From assembly GCF_014651495.1 (NCBI RefSeq), contig NZ_BMWZ01000002.1, positions 434,001 through 498,000 on the forward strand: a stretch of 64,000 bases of DNA, in the 5' to 3' direction. The position numbers and the translations under genes were made by a program. Shown here in pieces: positions 23,716-33,232 of this stretch (positions are counted from its first letter, which is position 1; each line of letters begins with the position of its first letter). This DNA is from Algibacter mikhailovii (GTDB lineage Bacteria; Bacteroidota; Bacteroidia; Flavobacteriales; Flavobacteriaceae). The notes below the pieces were generated by a model that saw nothing but the letters and a program-made list of their open reading frames with translations, was not told the origin of the DNA and ran no database searches.

Positions 23716-24801
23716 ATGAGCACATTAATCTTTTGGGCAACCATTTCAATTTTCTTTTCTTTTTTATGTTCTATTCTTGAGGCGGTTTTACTTAGTGTTA
23801 CGCCAACATTTATAAATGTTAAAAAACAAGAAGGAAAAGAATATGCAACAACTTTAGAAAAATTAAAAAAAGATGTTGATAAACCTTTAATTGCCATTCT
23901 AACTCTAAATACCATCGCGCATACTTTAGGCGCCATGATGGTAGGTATTGAAGCCGAAAAATTACCTTTTAAAATTGAATTTTGGGGTATAAATACAGTG
24001 GGCGTAGTTTCAGCAATCATGACATTTTTAATTCTTGTAGCTTCAGAAATTATCCCAAAAACCATAGGCGCAACCTACTGGAAACAGTTGGCAAATTTTG
24101 CTTCAAAAGCATTGACTATTTTAATATTTCCCTTAAAATGGACAGGGATTTTATGGCTCTTACAACTTACCACAAAACTGATAGGCGGTAAAGGACATGG
24201 TAGTGTTTTAAGTAGAGAAGGGTTTATGGCCATGACCGAAATTGCCCATGAAGAAGGTGTTTTCCAAGAAAGTGAAAGTAAAATTATCAAGAACCTAATC
24301 ACGTTCAAAGAAGTTTTCGCCAAAGATGTCATGACACCCAGAACAGTAATGAAAACGGAAGACGAAACAACCACTGTTGAGGATTTTTTCAAACAAAATT
24401 TAAACCTTCGCTTTTCCAGAATTCCTGTTTACACTAATGACCCGGATAATATAACGGGCCTAGTTCTTAAAGATGAAATCTTTAAAGAAATGGCACTGGA
24501 TAATAATAGCAAAAAACTATCAGAACTTAAAAGAAGTATTATTGTTGTTGATAGAGAATTACCGATACCCACTTTATTTGAAAAACTTATTGAAAGTAAA
24601 AACCATATGGCGCTTGTTGTTGATGAATATGGATCGGTAAGTGGCCTTCTTACCATGGAAGATGTTATAGAAACATTACTTGGTTTAGAAATTATGGATG
24701 AAAGCGATAAGGTCTCAGACCTTCAACTTCAGGCTAGAAAAAATTGGGAATCAAGAGCCAAAAAACTAGGAATTTTAAAAGAAGAAGAAAAGAAAGATTA
24801 A
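23716..24801 (+). CDS. CorB/CNNM-type transporter (DUF21 plus CBS pair)
   Basis: 361 residues. DUF21 membrane domain at about 1-165 (four hydrophobic segments, SEIIPKTIGATYW), then a CBS pair at about 195-320 (VMTPRTVMKT, HMALVVDEYGSVSGLLTMED). It lacks the C-terminal CorC/HlyC transporter-associated domain, ending soon after the second CBS. The family is linked to Mg2+/Co2+ efflux. It abuts the alkyltransferase gene with no gap. Confidence 0.87.
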   Translation: MSTLIFWATISIFFSFLCSILEAVLLSVTPTFINVKKQEGKEYATTLEKLKKDVDKPLIAILTLNTIAHTLGAMMVGIEAEKLPFKIEFWGINTVGVVSAIMTFLILVASEIIPKTIGATYWKQLANFASKALTILIFPLKWTGILWLLQLTTKLIGGKGHGSVLSREGFMAMTEIAHEEGVFQESESKIIKNLITFKEVFAKDVMTPRTVMKTEDETTTVEDFFKQNLNLRFSRIPVYTNDPDNITGLVLKDEIFKEMALDNNSKKLSELKRSIIVVDRELPIPTLFEKLIESKNHMALVVDEYGSVSGLLTMEDVIETLLGLEIMDESDKVSDLQLQARKNWESRAKKLGILKEEEKKD

Positions 24802-25275
24802 ATGGAAAGCTGCATCATCACATCGCCCTTAGGGTTTACCAAAATAGTTGGTGATGAAGATGGTATTTCCTCAATTACCGTTTTAAATTCTAAAGAAAAG
24901 GTGTCAGATATTATTCCTGAAGTTTTAGAGGATTGTGCCATTCAACTTAATGGATATTTTGAAGGGTCTCGGCAAACATTTGATTTAAAGCTAAATCCCC
25001 AAGGCACCGATTTCCAAAAAAGAGTCTGGAAGGCTCTAGAAACAATTCCTTTTGGTAAAACAGTATCCTATCTTAAATTATCACAACAATTAGGTGATGT
25101 AAAAGCGATTCGTGCTGTGGCTAGTGCTAACGGCAAAAACCCACTTTGGATTATTATTCCATGCCATCGCGTTATTGGGAGTAATGGAAACTTAACCGGA
25201 TATGCCGGAGGTTTGCACCGTAAAAAATGGCTTCTTGAACATGAAAGTCCCCATAAACAATTGTCGCTATTTTAA
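24802..25275 (+). CDS. ogt: methylated-DNA-[protein]-cysteine S-methyltransferase
   Basis: 157 residues. The DNA-binding wing and active site are clear: TDFQKRVWKALETIPFGKT and then NPLWIIIPCHRVIGSNG, with the acceptor Cys near residue 120 in PCHRV, and GYAGGLHRKKWLLEHE at the end. It repairs O6-alkylguanine by suicide transfer. No Ada N-terminal domain. It begins directly at the end of the CorB gene. Confidence 0.93.
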   Translation: MESCIITSPLGFTKIVGDEDGISSITVLNSKEKVSDIIPEVLEDCAIQLNGYFEGSRQTFDLKLNPQGTDFQKRVWKALETIPFGKTVSYLKLSQQLGDVKAIRAVASANGKNPLWIIIPCHRVIGSNGNLTGYAGGLHRKKWLLEHESPHKQLSLF

Positions 25276-25404
25276 TGATCCATTTTCTATTTTGACTCCA
25301 TTATCATATTGAAACTAAATTTAGCACCTGTTTTCAAATTAAAGCGGGACACATATTGCAATTGACTTTAAATTGTTATATTTAGTTCTATTAAATATCA
25401 TATA

Positions 25405-26556
25405 ATGAAACCCCTAAAAAAAGTACTTAAATGGCTTGTCATTGTAATAGGTCTAGTTGTGTTATCCCTCTTTATTACCAACACTGATTATTTATTAAAA
25501 GCTGTACGTACTATTTATCTCAATGGACATACTACTGCCTTTTTAGAAGATTATAAATATTTTGATAATCAAATTATTGAAAATGGCACCTCAAAACCAT
25601 GGCCTCTTCACCAAGATTACAACTCCGTAACAGAGACGGTAGCTTTAGATTCCATAAATGGGACAAATGGCACCATTGCATACGTCATTATAAAAAATGA
25701 CAGTATCTGGTTTGAAAACTATTATGATGGTTTTAATGAAAATTCTAAAACCAACTCCTTCTCTATGGCTAAAAGTTATGTGTCTGGCCTATTGGGTATA
25801 GCCATTCAACAAGGGTACATAAAAAGTCTAGATCAGCCTGTCAGTGATTTTCTACCAACCTATAGCGACGGTTTAGCCTCGAAAATGACTGTAGGTCATC
25901 TTTCTAATATGGCATCAGGAACCTCTTGGGATGAACAATACTACTCCCCTTTTTCCATTGTAACGCGGGCCTATTTTGATGATGACTTAGAAAAAGTAAT
26001 GCTGGAATTGAATATGGTAACTGAACCTGGTAAAAGCTTTAAATATTCTAGCGGCGACACACAAATGCTAGCTATGGTAATTGAAAAGGCTACTGGCAAA
26101 AAGCTCTACGATTATTTAACTGAGAGTTTTTGGAAACCCTTAGGATGCGAAAACCAAACCCTTTGGCAAGTAGACAGTAAAAAACATGATCTTGTAAAAG
26201 CGTATTGCTGTATAGCCAGCAACGCCAAAGACTTTGCTCGTTTTGGGAAATTATATAAAGATCATGGCAAATGGAATGGGAAACAAATTTTAGATTCCAC
26301 CTTTGTCGCAAAATCAATAAAACCTGTATATCCCAATGGTGACATGTATGGCTACGGCATGTGGTTGAAAAAGATTGAGGACAAAACATTTTTTATGATG
26401 CGTGGCCACCTTGGACAGTACGTTATTGTTGAACCAAATGACAATGTAATCATTGTTAGACTTGGCCATTCCAAGGGGGATAACACAAAAATTGGTCAGT
26501 TTACTGCAGATATTTTCACATACATCACAGAGGCTTATAAAATGCTAGCGAAATGA
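25405..26556 (+). CDS. serine hydrolase of the beta-lactamase / class C fold
   Basis: 383 residues with an N-terminal membrane anchor or uncleaved signal (about 8-28). The SxxK motif is SMAK (about 120-123), the Tyr motif is YSSGD (about 213), and GHLGQYVIV (about 333) takes the third-motif position. This is the EstB/penicillin-binding-like group; substrate unknown (peptide, ester or cell-wall fragment). Active site expected in the periplasm. Its stop overlaps the exonuclease start by 4 bases (ATGA). Confidence 0.85.
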   Translation: MKPLKKVLKWLVIVIGLVVLSLFITNTDYLLKAVRTIYLNGHTTAFLEDYKYFDNQIIENGTSKPWPLHQDYNSVTETVALDSINGTNGTIAYVIIKNDSIWFENYYDGFNENSKTNSFSMAKSYVSGLLGIAIQQGYIKSLDQPVSDFLPTYSDGLASKMTVGHLSNMASGTSWDEQYYSPFSIVTRAYFDDDLEKVMLELNMVTEPGKSFKYSSGDTQMLAMVIEKATGKKLYDYLTESFWKPLGCENQTLWQVDSKKHDLVKAYCCIASNAKDFARFGKLYKDHGKWNGKQILDSTFVAKSIKPVYPNGDMYGYGMWLKKIEDKTFFMMRGHLGQYVIVEPNDNVIIVRLGHSKGDNTKIGQFTADIFTYITEAYKMLAK

Positions 26557-27266
26557 TTTCGAAAATAAATCTTGAAAACATTTTATTTCTAGATATAGAA
26601 ACCGTGCCTGAAACTCAGTATTTTTCTGATTTATCTGAAACGAAACAGGCCCTTTGGGAATCTAAATCAAAATATCAACGCAAAGAAGATTATACGGCTG
26701 AAGAGTTTTATGACCGTGCAGGTATTTGGGCTGAATTCGGAAAGATTGTCTGCATTTCTGTTGGCTATTTTAATATTCTAAACGATTTAAGAACCTTTAG
26801 AACAACATCTTTTTTTGGCGACGAAATAAAAATTCTAAAAGATTTTAAGAATCTATTAGAAACACATTTTAATCAAACAAAACATTTACTTTGTGCTCAT
26901 AATGGTAAAGAATTTGACTTCCCTTACATTGCACGCCGTATGATCATTCATAATATTGAATTGCCGAACAAGCTTAACCTTTTTGGTAAAAAGCCATGGG
27001 AAGTACCACATATAGACACTTTAGAATTATGGAAATTTGGGGATTACAAAACTTATACATCCTTAAAACTAATGACTAATGTTTTAGGAATTCCATCACC
27101 TAAGGACGATATAGATGGTAGTGAAGTTTGTCGCGTCTTTTATGAAGACAATGACATTGACCGGATTGTTATTTATTGTGAAAAAGACACCATTGCAGTC
27201 GCCCAAATATTTTTACGATTACGTGGCGATACTATTTTATCCGATGACGAAATTATACATATTTAA
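26553..27266 (+). CDS. predicted 3'-5' exonuclease (DnaQ-like, PolB-associated family)
   Basis: 237 residues. The RNase-H-fold acids are visible: FLDIETVPE (ExoI, D-x-E), LCAHNGKEFDFPYIARRM (ExoII) and DTIAVAQIFLRLR (ExoIII). This family is annotated as a stand-alone 3'-5' exonuclease related to the proofreading domain of B-type polymerases; no polymerase gene is adjacent. It overlaps the serine hydrolase gene and abuts the ABC ATPase gene. Confidence 0.82.
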   Translation: MISKINLENILFLDIETVPETQYFSDLSETKQALWESKSKYQRKEDYTAEEFYDRAGIWAEFGKIVCISVGYFNILNDLRTFRTTSFFGDEIKILKDFKNLLETHFNQTKHLLCAHNGKEFDFPYIARRMIIHNIELPNKLNLFGKKPWEVPHIDTLELWKFGDYKTYTSLKLMTNVLGIPSPKDDIDGSEVCRVFYEDNDIDRIVIYCEKDTIAVAQIFLRLRGDTILSDDEIIHI

Positions 27267-28946
27267 ATGCCTGAAACACCAATATTAAAAGTTGAAAACC
27301 TAACTATATCATTTGGCAAAAATGAAGTCATTCATGGCATTTCATATAGCTTAAACTCAAACGAAATTTTAGGCATTGTGGGGGAATCTGGTTCAGGAAA
27401 ATCCGTGTCGTCACTAGCTATTTTAGGGCTTCTTCCAAAAAAAATAGCAAACATAAATTCGGGTAGTATAACTTATAATAATACAGATTTAACCACCTTA
27501 AAGCCAAAATTATTTCAGAAGATAAGAGGCAATAAAATTGCAATGATTTTTCAAGAACCTATGAGTTCTCTTAACCCTTCTATGACCTGCGGAAAACAGG
27601 TTCAAGAAATCCTTTTACAACACACAGAACAATCTAAAACGGATGCTAAAGAAGCTGTCATATTACTTTTTGAAAAAGTAAAACTTCCGAATCCTGAACG
27701 CGTTTATGATGCTTATCCACATGAAATTTCTGGTGGTCAAAAACAACGGGTTATGATTGCTATGGCTATTGCCTGCAAGCCTGATATTTTAATTGCTGAT
27801 GAGCCTACTACCGCTTTAGATGTCACAGTTCAAAAAGACATTATTAGTTTACTAAAAGAATTGCAGGCTGAAACTAAAATGAGTATCATTTTTATTACCC
27901 ATGATCTTGCACTCATCTCAGAAATAGCCAATCGAGTTTTAGTCATGTATAAAGGCCATATTGTTGAAGAAAGTTTGGTGGCTGATATATTTAATAACCC
28001 ACAAAACAATTATACAAAAGCTTTAATAAACGCTAGACCGTCTTTAGATACGCGATTAAAAAAACTACCAACCATTCAAGATTTTTTGGATAATGATATT
28101 TCAGATGACATTATTTCGCATGATCAGCGTCAGAAGAATCATGAAAAACTTTATGGTAAACCACCATTATTAGAAGTTATTAATGTAGAGAAAGCATATA
28201 TTTCAAAATCTGGTTTATTTAGTCAATCACAATCTTTTAAAGCAGTCAATGACGTTAGTTTTAAACTGTATGAAGGTGAGACACTGGGTTTAGTTGGGGA
28301 ATCTGGTTGTGGCAAATCTACCCTTGGAAATGCTATTCTCCAATTGGACAAAGCTACTTCGGGTCAAATCATTTATAAAGGTATTGATATCACAAAACTA
28401 TCAAAAGCTGAAACGAGAACGCTTAGAAAAGATATTCAAATAATTTTCCAAGACCCTTATTCTTCGTTAAATCCAAGAATACCTGTAGGGCAGGCTATTT
28501 TAGAACCTATGAAGGTTCATAAGCTGTATAATTCTGATGCAGAGCGAAAAGCACGTGTGATTGATATTCTAAACAAAGTTGGTCTTTCAGAAGATTATTA
28601 CAATAGATACCCACATGAATTTTCAGGAGGTCAACGTCAACGTATAGGCATTGCAAGAACTATTGCATTACAACCCAAACTAATTGTTTGTGACGAATCT
28701 GTTTCTGCTTTAGATATTTCAGTTCAGGCGCAAGTATTAAACTTGCTCAATACATTGAAAGAAGATTTTGGATTCACCTATATATTCATTTCACATGATT
28801 TGGCAGTTGTAAAGTATATGTCCGATCAATTATTAGTAATGAACCAAGGTCAAATTGAAGAATTAGATGATGCTGATATTATTTATGCTAATCCAAAACA
28901 GGAATACACAAAAAAACTAATAGAAGCCATACCAAAAGGAATATAA
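27267..28946 (+). CDS. duplicated ATPase of a peptide/nickel ABC importer
   Basis: 559 residues made of two complete ABC ATPase domains. Half 1 has Walker A GESGSGKS (about 39-46), ISGGQKQR and ADEPTTALD. Half 2 has GESGCGKS (about 344-351), FSGGQRQR and CDESVSALD. Both carry the oligopeptide-type IFQEPMSSLNP and IFQDPYSSLNP Q-loops. It resembles YejF/GsiA. The permease and binding-protein genes are not adjacent, so they must lie elsewhere. Confidence 0.9.
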   Translation: MPETPILKVENLTISFGKNEVIHGISYSLNSNEILGIVGESGSGKSVSSLAILGLLPKKIANINSGSITYNNTDLTTLKPKLFQKIRGNKIAMIFQEPMSSLNPSMTCGKQVQEILLQHTEQSKTDAKEAVILLFEKVKLPNPERVYDAYPHEISGGQKQRVMIAMAIACKPDILIADEPTTALDVTVQKDIISLLKELQAETKMSIIFITHDLALISEIANRVLVMYKGHIVEESLVADIFNNPQNNYTKALINARPSLDTRLKKLPTIQDFLDNDISDDIISHDQRQKNHEKLYGKPPLLEVINVEKAYISKSGLFSQSQSFKAVNDVSFKLYEGETLGLVGESGCGKSTLGNAILQLDKATSGQIIYKGIDITKLSKAETRTLRKDIQIIFQDPYSSLNPRIPVGQAILEPMKVHKLYNSDAERKARVIDILNKVGLSEDYYNRYPHEFSGGQRQRIGIARTIALQPKLIVCDESVSALDISVQAQVLNLLNTLKEDFGFTYIFISHDLAVVKYMSDQLLVMNQGQIEELDDADIIYANPKQEYTKKLIEAIPKGI

Positions 28947-28950
28947 TAAA

Positions 28951-28982
28951 AACGTCATTTTGAATTACTTCAAAATGACGTT
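28951..28982. terminator. bidirectional-type hairpin between convergent units
   Basis: AACGTCATTTTGAA pairs perfectly with TTCAAAATGACGTT around a 4-base loop, 5 bases behind the ABC ATPase stop. The T-run is on the minus side, so it suits transcripts coming from the CoA-transferase side at least as well. Confidence 0.8.
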
Positions 28983-29013
28983 ATAAACTAACTCAAGCTA
29001 TCAACTTGACAAC

Positions 29014-29142
29014 TTATAGCATAAAGACCTTTTTCGTTAAATAAAGTAAGCTTTTTATAAACTGTACGTTATCTTTTAGCGTTTGGGTGAACTTGCTTTC
29101 ATCATTAGTAGGTAATTCAGGTAGATTTGCTGCAATATTCAT
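29014..29142 (-). CDS. small unknown ORF (42 residues)
   Basis: ATG at 29142-29140, TAA at 29016-29014. It reads MNIAANLPELPTNDESKFTQ and then a Lys/Leu-rich helix. No signal peptide or known motif. It lies between the CoA-transferase B gene and the hairpin that would end its transcript. The rest of the 28983-29308 gap holds nothing recognisable. Confidence 0.35.
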   Translation of the reverse strand: MNIAANLPELPTNDESKFTQTLKDNVQFIKSLLYLTKKVFML

Positions 29143-29308
29143 AAGGCTTTTAGTTTATGGTAGATTTGGGTAAATCTAAAATTAAAATTGGTTTCTTAGT
29201 TCTCTGCTAATATCGAATATATTTTGAATAAATCGGCTTAAAAACACAATTAATCGACGAAATACATATTTTTTTAACATTTAACACCATTCGGCTAATA
29301 TTCTGTTT

Positions 29309-29962
29309 CTAAATTTTCATTTCTAAAACCTCACCTTCAATTAATAAATCACCTTCTGTAGCGTTTATTATTTCCTCTACAGAAACGCCCGGAGCGCGTT
29401 CTAATAATTTAAACCCTTTATTGGAAACTTCAAGCACTGCCAAATTAGTAACAATTTTTTTTACACAACCCACACCCGTCAAAGGCAAACTACATTGTTT
29501 TAGCAATTTTGAATCCCCTCGCTTGTTAGTATGCATCATAGCGACAATAATATTTTCTGCACTGGCTACCAAATCCATGGCACCACCCATACCTTTCACC
29601 ATCCTACCTGGAATTTTCCAATTGGCAATATCCCCATTTTGGGCTACTTCCATGGCTCCTAAAATCGTCAAATCTACATGCTGACCTCTAATCATTGAAA
29701 AACTAAGCGCGGAATCAAAGAAACTCGCTCCAGGCAACGTAGTTATTGTTTGCTTACCAGCGTTTATAACATCGGCATCCTCTTCACCTTCAAATGGAAA
29801 TGGTCCCATTCCTAATACGCCATTCTCACTTTGAAATTCCACCTCTATATCATTTCTTACATAATTTGCAACAAGCGTAGGGATTCCAATACCCAGGTTC
29901 ACATAAAAACCATCTTGTACTTCTTGGGCTATACGTTTAGCAATTCCGTTTTTATCTAACAT
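29309..29962 (-). CDS. 3-oxoacid CoA-transferase, subunit B
   Basis: 217 residues, the beta subunit. The catalytic Glu lies in FQSENGVLGMGPFP (about residue 43-45), which forms the CoA thioester. GIGIPTLV and GAMDLVASAENIIVAMMHTNKRG are family blocks. With subunit A it moves CoA between succinyl-CoA and acetoacetate or a similar acid, feeding ketone bodies into the TCA cycle. 63 bases separate it from the A gene on the same strand. Confidence 0.92.
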   Translation of the reverse strand: MLDKNGIAKRIAQEVQDGFYVNLGIGIPTLVANYVRNDIEVEFQSENGVLGMGPFPFEGEEDADVINAGKQTITTLPGASFFDSALSFSMIRGQHVDLTILGAMEVAQNGDIANWKIPGRMVKGMGGAMDLVASAENIIVAMMHTNKRGDSKLLKQCSLPLTGVGCVKKIVTNLAVLEVSNKGFKLLERAPGVSVEEIINATEGDLLIEGEVLEMKI

Positions 29963-30025
29963 ATCCTAGAATTAAATTTTAAAGCTTTAATTACTTTATT
30001 AATTAAACAGCACTTAAACTTTGCA

Positions 30026-30727
30026 TTACAACTTTGGTCTCACAGTTCTTTGTTCAATGCGCTTCTCATAAACGTCCCCCTGAAAAATACGTTGTACAAA
30101 TATTCCTGGAATATGAATATTATTGGGATCTAATGTTCCTAGAGGAACCAATTCTTCCACCTCAGCAACTGTTATTTTTGCGGCACCACACATATTGGGA
30201 TTAAAATTTCGGGCTGTCCCTTTAAAAATTAGGTTCCCGGCAGCATCTCCTTTCCATGCTTTTACGAAAGCAAAATCGGCTTTAAATGCATACTCCAAAA
30301 CATACATTTTACCATCAAACTCTCTAGTTTCTTTGCCTTCTGAAACCTCGGTTCCATAACCTGCTGGCGTATAAATAGCAGGAAAACCAGCTTGAGCGGC
30401 TCTACAACGCTCTGCTAAAGTTCCTTGAGGTATAAGCTCAACATCTAATTCACCTGAAAGCATTTGCCTTTCAAAGGCATCATTCTCACCAACATAAGAT
30501 GACACCATTTTTTTTATTTGTTTTTTTTGAAGTAGTAACCCTAGTCCAAAATCATCTATTCCAGCATTGTTTGAGATACAGGTTAAACCATTAACATCTA
30601 ACTTGACTAACTGAGCAATAGCATTTTCAGGAATACCACTTAATCCAAATCCACCAAACATACAGGTCATATCATTTGTAACACCTTGAAGAGCTTCTTG
30701 AACATTTTTGACTTTCTTATTAATCAT
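30026..30727 (-). CDS. 3-oxoacid CoA-transferase, subunit A
   Basis: 233 residues, the alpha subunit. [16 protein letters not shown] (about 22-37) is the CoA-binding glycine block, and [15 protein letters not shown] and [20 protein letters not shown] are typical. It is transcribed before subunit B. The substrate could be acetoacetate or another 3-oxo acid; sequence alone does not decide. Confidence 0.92.
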   Translation of the reverse strand: MINKKVKNVQEALQGVTNDMTCMFGGFGLSGIPENAIAQLVKLDVNGLTCISNNAGIDDFGLGLLLQKKQIKKMVSSYVGENDAFERQMLSGELDVELIPQGTLAERCRAAQAGFPAIYTPAGYGTEVSEGKETREFDGKMYVLEYAFKADFAFVKAWKGDAAGNLIFKGTARNFNPNMCGAAKITVAEVEELVPLGTLDPNNIHIPGIFVQRIFQGDVYEKRIEQRTVRPKL

Positions 30728-30793
30728 TATTATAGCGTATTTTGCCTTCTAAATTTACGAATAATTGAAACAAAAGTTTAAATCTTGACATAT

Positions 30794-30827
30794 AAAAAAC
30801 CATTCTTAGTATTAAGAATGGTTTTTT
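30794..30827. terminator. terminator of glutamate dehydrogenase
   Basis: AAAAAACCATTCTTA pairs perfectly with TAAGAATGGTTTTTT around GTAT, 20 bases beyond the gdhA stop. A-run and T-run on either side make it usable in both directions. Confidence 0.88.
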
Positions 30828-30847
30828 ATTAGATACTTTAAAAATTC

Positions 30848-32191
30848 TTAAACAATGCCCTGGGCAAGCATGGCATCGGCTACTTTAACAAAAGCAGCAA
30901 TATTTGCTCCCCTAACATAATCTATATAACCGTCTTCATCTTCTCCATACTCTAAACAAGACTTGTGTATATCAGACATAATATCCTTCAGTTTATTGTC
31001 AACTTCTTCTCTTGACCATTTAAATCTTAAGGAATTTTGAGTCATTTCAAGACCTGAGGTAGCTACACCACCTGCATTTGATGCTTTCCCCGGAGCAAAT
31101 AAGATTTTTGCTTTATGAAAGGCTTCAATAGCTGCTTTTGTAGATGGCATATTAGCGCCTTCACTAACACAGATACAACCATTTTCTAATAGTAGCTTAG
31201 CATCTTCCTCATGCAATTCATTTTGGGTAGCACATGGCATTGCAACATCACATTTAATACCCCAAGGCGTTTTACCTTTTACAAATTTAGCATTCGGATA
31301 GGCATCAACATACTCCCCAATCCTACCACGTCGTATATTTTTAAGGTCCATAACAAAGGCTAATTTTTCAGCATCAATACCTTCTTCATCATAAATATAT
31401 CCGGAAGAATCCGAAAGCGAAAGCACTTTACCTCCAAGTTGAATGACCTTTTCAGCTGCATATTGGGCAACATTACCAGAGCCCGATACAACAACATTCT
31501 TGCCTTCAATAGTATCCCCTTTCGTTTCTAGCATTTTTTGGGCAAAATAAACATTACCATAACCAGTTGCTTCCGGTCTAATTAAAGAACCACCCCAAGA
31601 CATTCCTTTACCCGTTAAAACGCCTGTAAAATTGTTACTAATCTTTTTATACATGCCGAATAGAAAACCAATTTCTCTAGCCCCTACACCAATATCTCCA
31701 GCGGGCACATCTCTATTATGTCCTATATGCCTAAATAATTCTCCCATAAAAGCATGACAAAACCTCATAATCTCATTATCACTTTTTCCTTTAGGGTCAA
31801 AATCACTTCCACCTTTACCACCGCCCATAGGCAATGTGGTTAAACTATTTTTAAACACCTGTTCAAAGGCTAAAAATTTCAAAATACTTAAATTCACAGA
31901 AGGATGAAATCTTAAACCTCCCTTGTAAGGACCTATTGCCGAGTTCATCTGAACTCTGTACCCCCTATTTACCCGAATCTCACCTTCATCATCAACCCAG
32001 CATACTCTAAAAGATATCACACGCTCTGGTTCAACCATTCTAAGTAAAATATTTTTCCCGTAATAAATATCATTTTTAACAATATAAGGAATAACAGTTT
32101 CGGCCACTTCCTCAACAGCTTGTAAGAATTCAGTCTCGTGACTATTTCTTTGCTTTACTAGGTCTAAAAATTCTTCAATAATTTTTTTCAT
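30848..32191 (-). CDS. gdhA: glutamate dehydrogenase (NADP-type, hexameric)
   Basis: 447 residues, the size of the small hexameric enzymes. The catalytic region is PYKGGLRFHPSVNLSILKFL ... LPMGGGKGGSDFDPKGKS, where the Lys residues bind glutamate; PAGDIGVGAREIGFLFG follows. The dinucleotide fold is SGSGNVAQYAAEKVIQLGG (about 237-255). It makes glutamate from 2-oxoglutarate and ammonia. A TATATTTG -7-like box lies on the minus strand at 32247-32240, 48 bases before the start. Monocistronic. Confidence 0.96.
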   Translation of the reverse strand: MKKIIEEFLDLVKQRNSHETEFLQAVEEVAETVIPYIVKNDIYYGKNILLRMVEPERVISFRVCWVDDEGEIRVNRGYRVQMNSAIGPYKGGLRFHPSVNLSILKFLAFEQVFKNSLTTLPMGGGKGGSDFDPKGKSDNEIMRFCHAFMGELFRHIGHNRDVPAGDIGVGAREIGFLFGMYKKISNNFTGVLTGKGMSWGGSLIRPEATGYGNVYFAQKMLETKGDTIEGKNVVVSGSGNVAQYAAEKVIQLGGKVLSLSDSSGYIYDEEGIDAEKLAFVMDLKNIRRGRIGEYVDAYPNAKFVKGKTPWGIKCDVAMPCATQNELHEEDAKLLLENGCICVSEGANMPSTKAAIEAFHKAKILFAPGKASNAGGVATSGLEMTQNSLRFKWSREEVDNKLKDIMSDIHKSCLEYGEDEDGYIDYVRGANIAAFVKVADAMLAQGIV

Positions 32192-32327
32192 ACATATAAT
32201 TATTACATCACTATTTAATGAATACTTAGTTTATGGATGCAAATATACATTATCTTCAAAATAATATGTCTTTTTTTATTTATTTCACAATTAAATATTA
32301 ATGTAAAATGCCTCAATTGTATTAATA

Positions 32328-32358
32328 TTTGTTTATAAAATCTGTTTTTATATATTTG
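32328..32358 (+). promoter_or_regulatory. sigma-ABfr-type promoter
   Basis: TTTG (32328-32331), 19 bases, then TATATTTG (32351-32358) matches the Bacteroidota -33/-7 consensus (TTTG, TAnnTTTG). It ends 34 bases before the start of the outer-membrane protein gene. Confidence 0.75.
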
Positions 32359-32392
32359 CCCGTAATAATGCCTCGAAAAAACAAACCTTTTT

Positions 32393-33196
32393 ATGTTGAA
32401 ACTTAAAAACTTAGTCCTTAGTTTTTGCTTGCTCTTACTTACGCAAATTTCGCAGGCCCAGCTAGGTTTGTATCATGAATTAGGCGTTATTGCTGGTCCC
32501 GTCCAATTTAGATCAGATTTTGGAGCCAGAGATGATTCCAGTACTAATTTTGGCAATACAGGCTTTGGAGTTGGCGTCGTTCATTATTTAAACTTTACCT
32601 ATACAGACGAACACAAGCACACTTTCACAAACACTTATTTTAATGATCATTTTAAAGTTCGAAGTGAACTATCTTATAATACCACTAAATTAGAACACCA
32701 TGGCCAATGGGCTGACCCTAGTAGAACCAACGAGAACGCTAAAAAACTAAGAGGCCATAAAGGTTCAGCTAATAATTTTGATATTGGTGCGCAACTTGAA
32801 TATTCTCCATTAAGTCTTGGTGAATTTCAAAGCTATGGTCACAAATTTTCGCCCTATCTTACTTTAGGTGCACATTATACCTTCTCTAGTGCTAAAGTAA
32901 GTACAGACTACCAAAACCCTGATCCTTCTGCTATTGGGGATGTTACGGACCCAAGTAATTTTTACTCATTTTGGGAACCAGGCTCTGTAGACGTGTCTAA
33001 TTCCAATTCTTGGTCTGTGGTTTCAAGTGTTGGTGTATCCTATAAATTAACTAGAATGTCAGATTTAATCTTAGATTTAAGATGGCAATATTATTTTAGT
33101 GATTGGGTTGATGGATTAAATCATCAACTGCCTGGTAATGAATCTAACGATTGGTTGATGTGGCTGAGTGTTGGATACGTTCATTATTTAGATTAA
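32393..33196 (+). CDS. outer-membrane beta-barrel protein, unknown family
   Basis: 267 residues. Signal peptide ends QISQAQ (about 22), followed by alternating strands and a C-terminus WLMWLSVGYVHYLD that ends in an aromatic-rich strand, as in outer-membrane barrels. It resembles the flavobacterial family called THC0290_0291, as far as I recall. Function unknown. It has its own consensus promoter and lies opposite gdhA. Confidence 0.72.
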   Translation: MLKLKNLVLSFCLLLLTQISQAQLGLYHELGVIAGPVQFRSDFGARDDSSTNFGNTGFGVGVVHYLNFTYTDEHKHTFTNTYFNDHFKVRSELSYNTTKLEHHGQWADPSRTNENAKKLRGHKGSANNFDIGAQLEYSPLSLGEFQSYGHKFSPYLTLGAHYTFSSAKVSTDYQNPDPSAIGDVTDPSNFYSFWEPGSVDVSNSNSWSVVSSVGVSYKLTRMSDLILDLRWQYYFSDWVDGLNHQLPGNESNDWLMWLSVGYVHYLD

Positions 33197-33232
33197 CCAC
33201 ATCGTTTAAAATGCATTAAATCCAAAATTATA

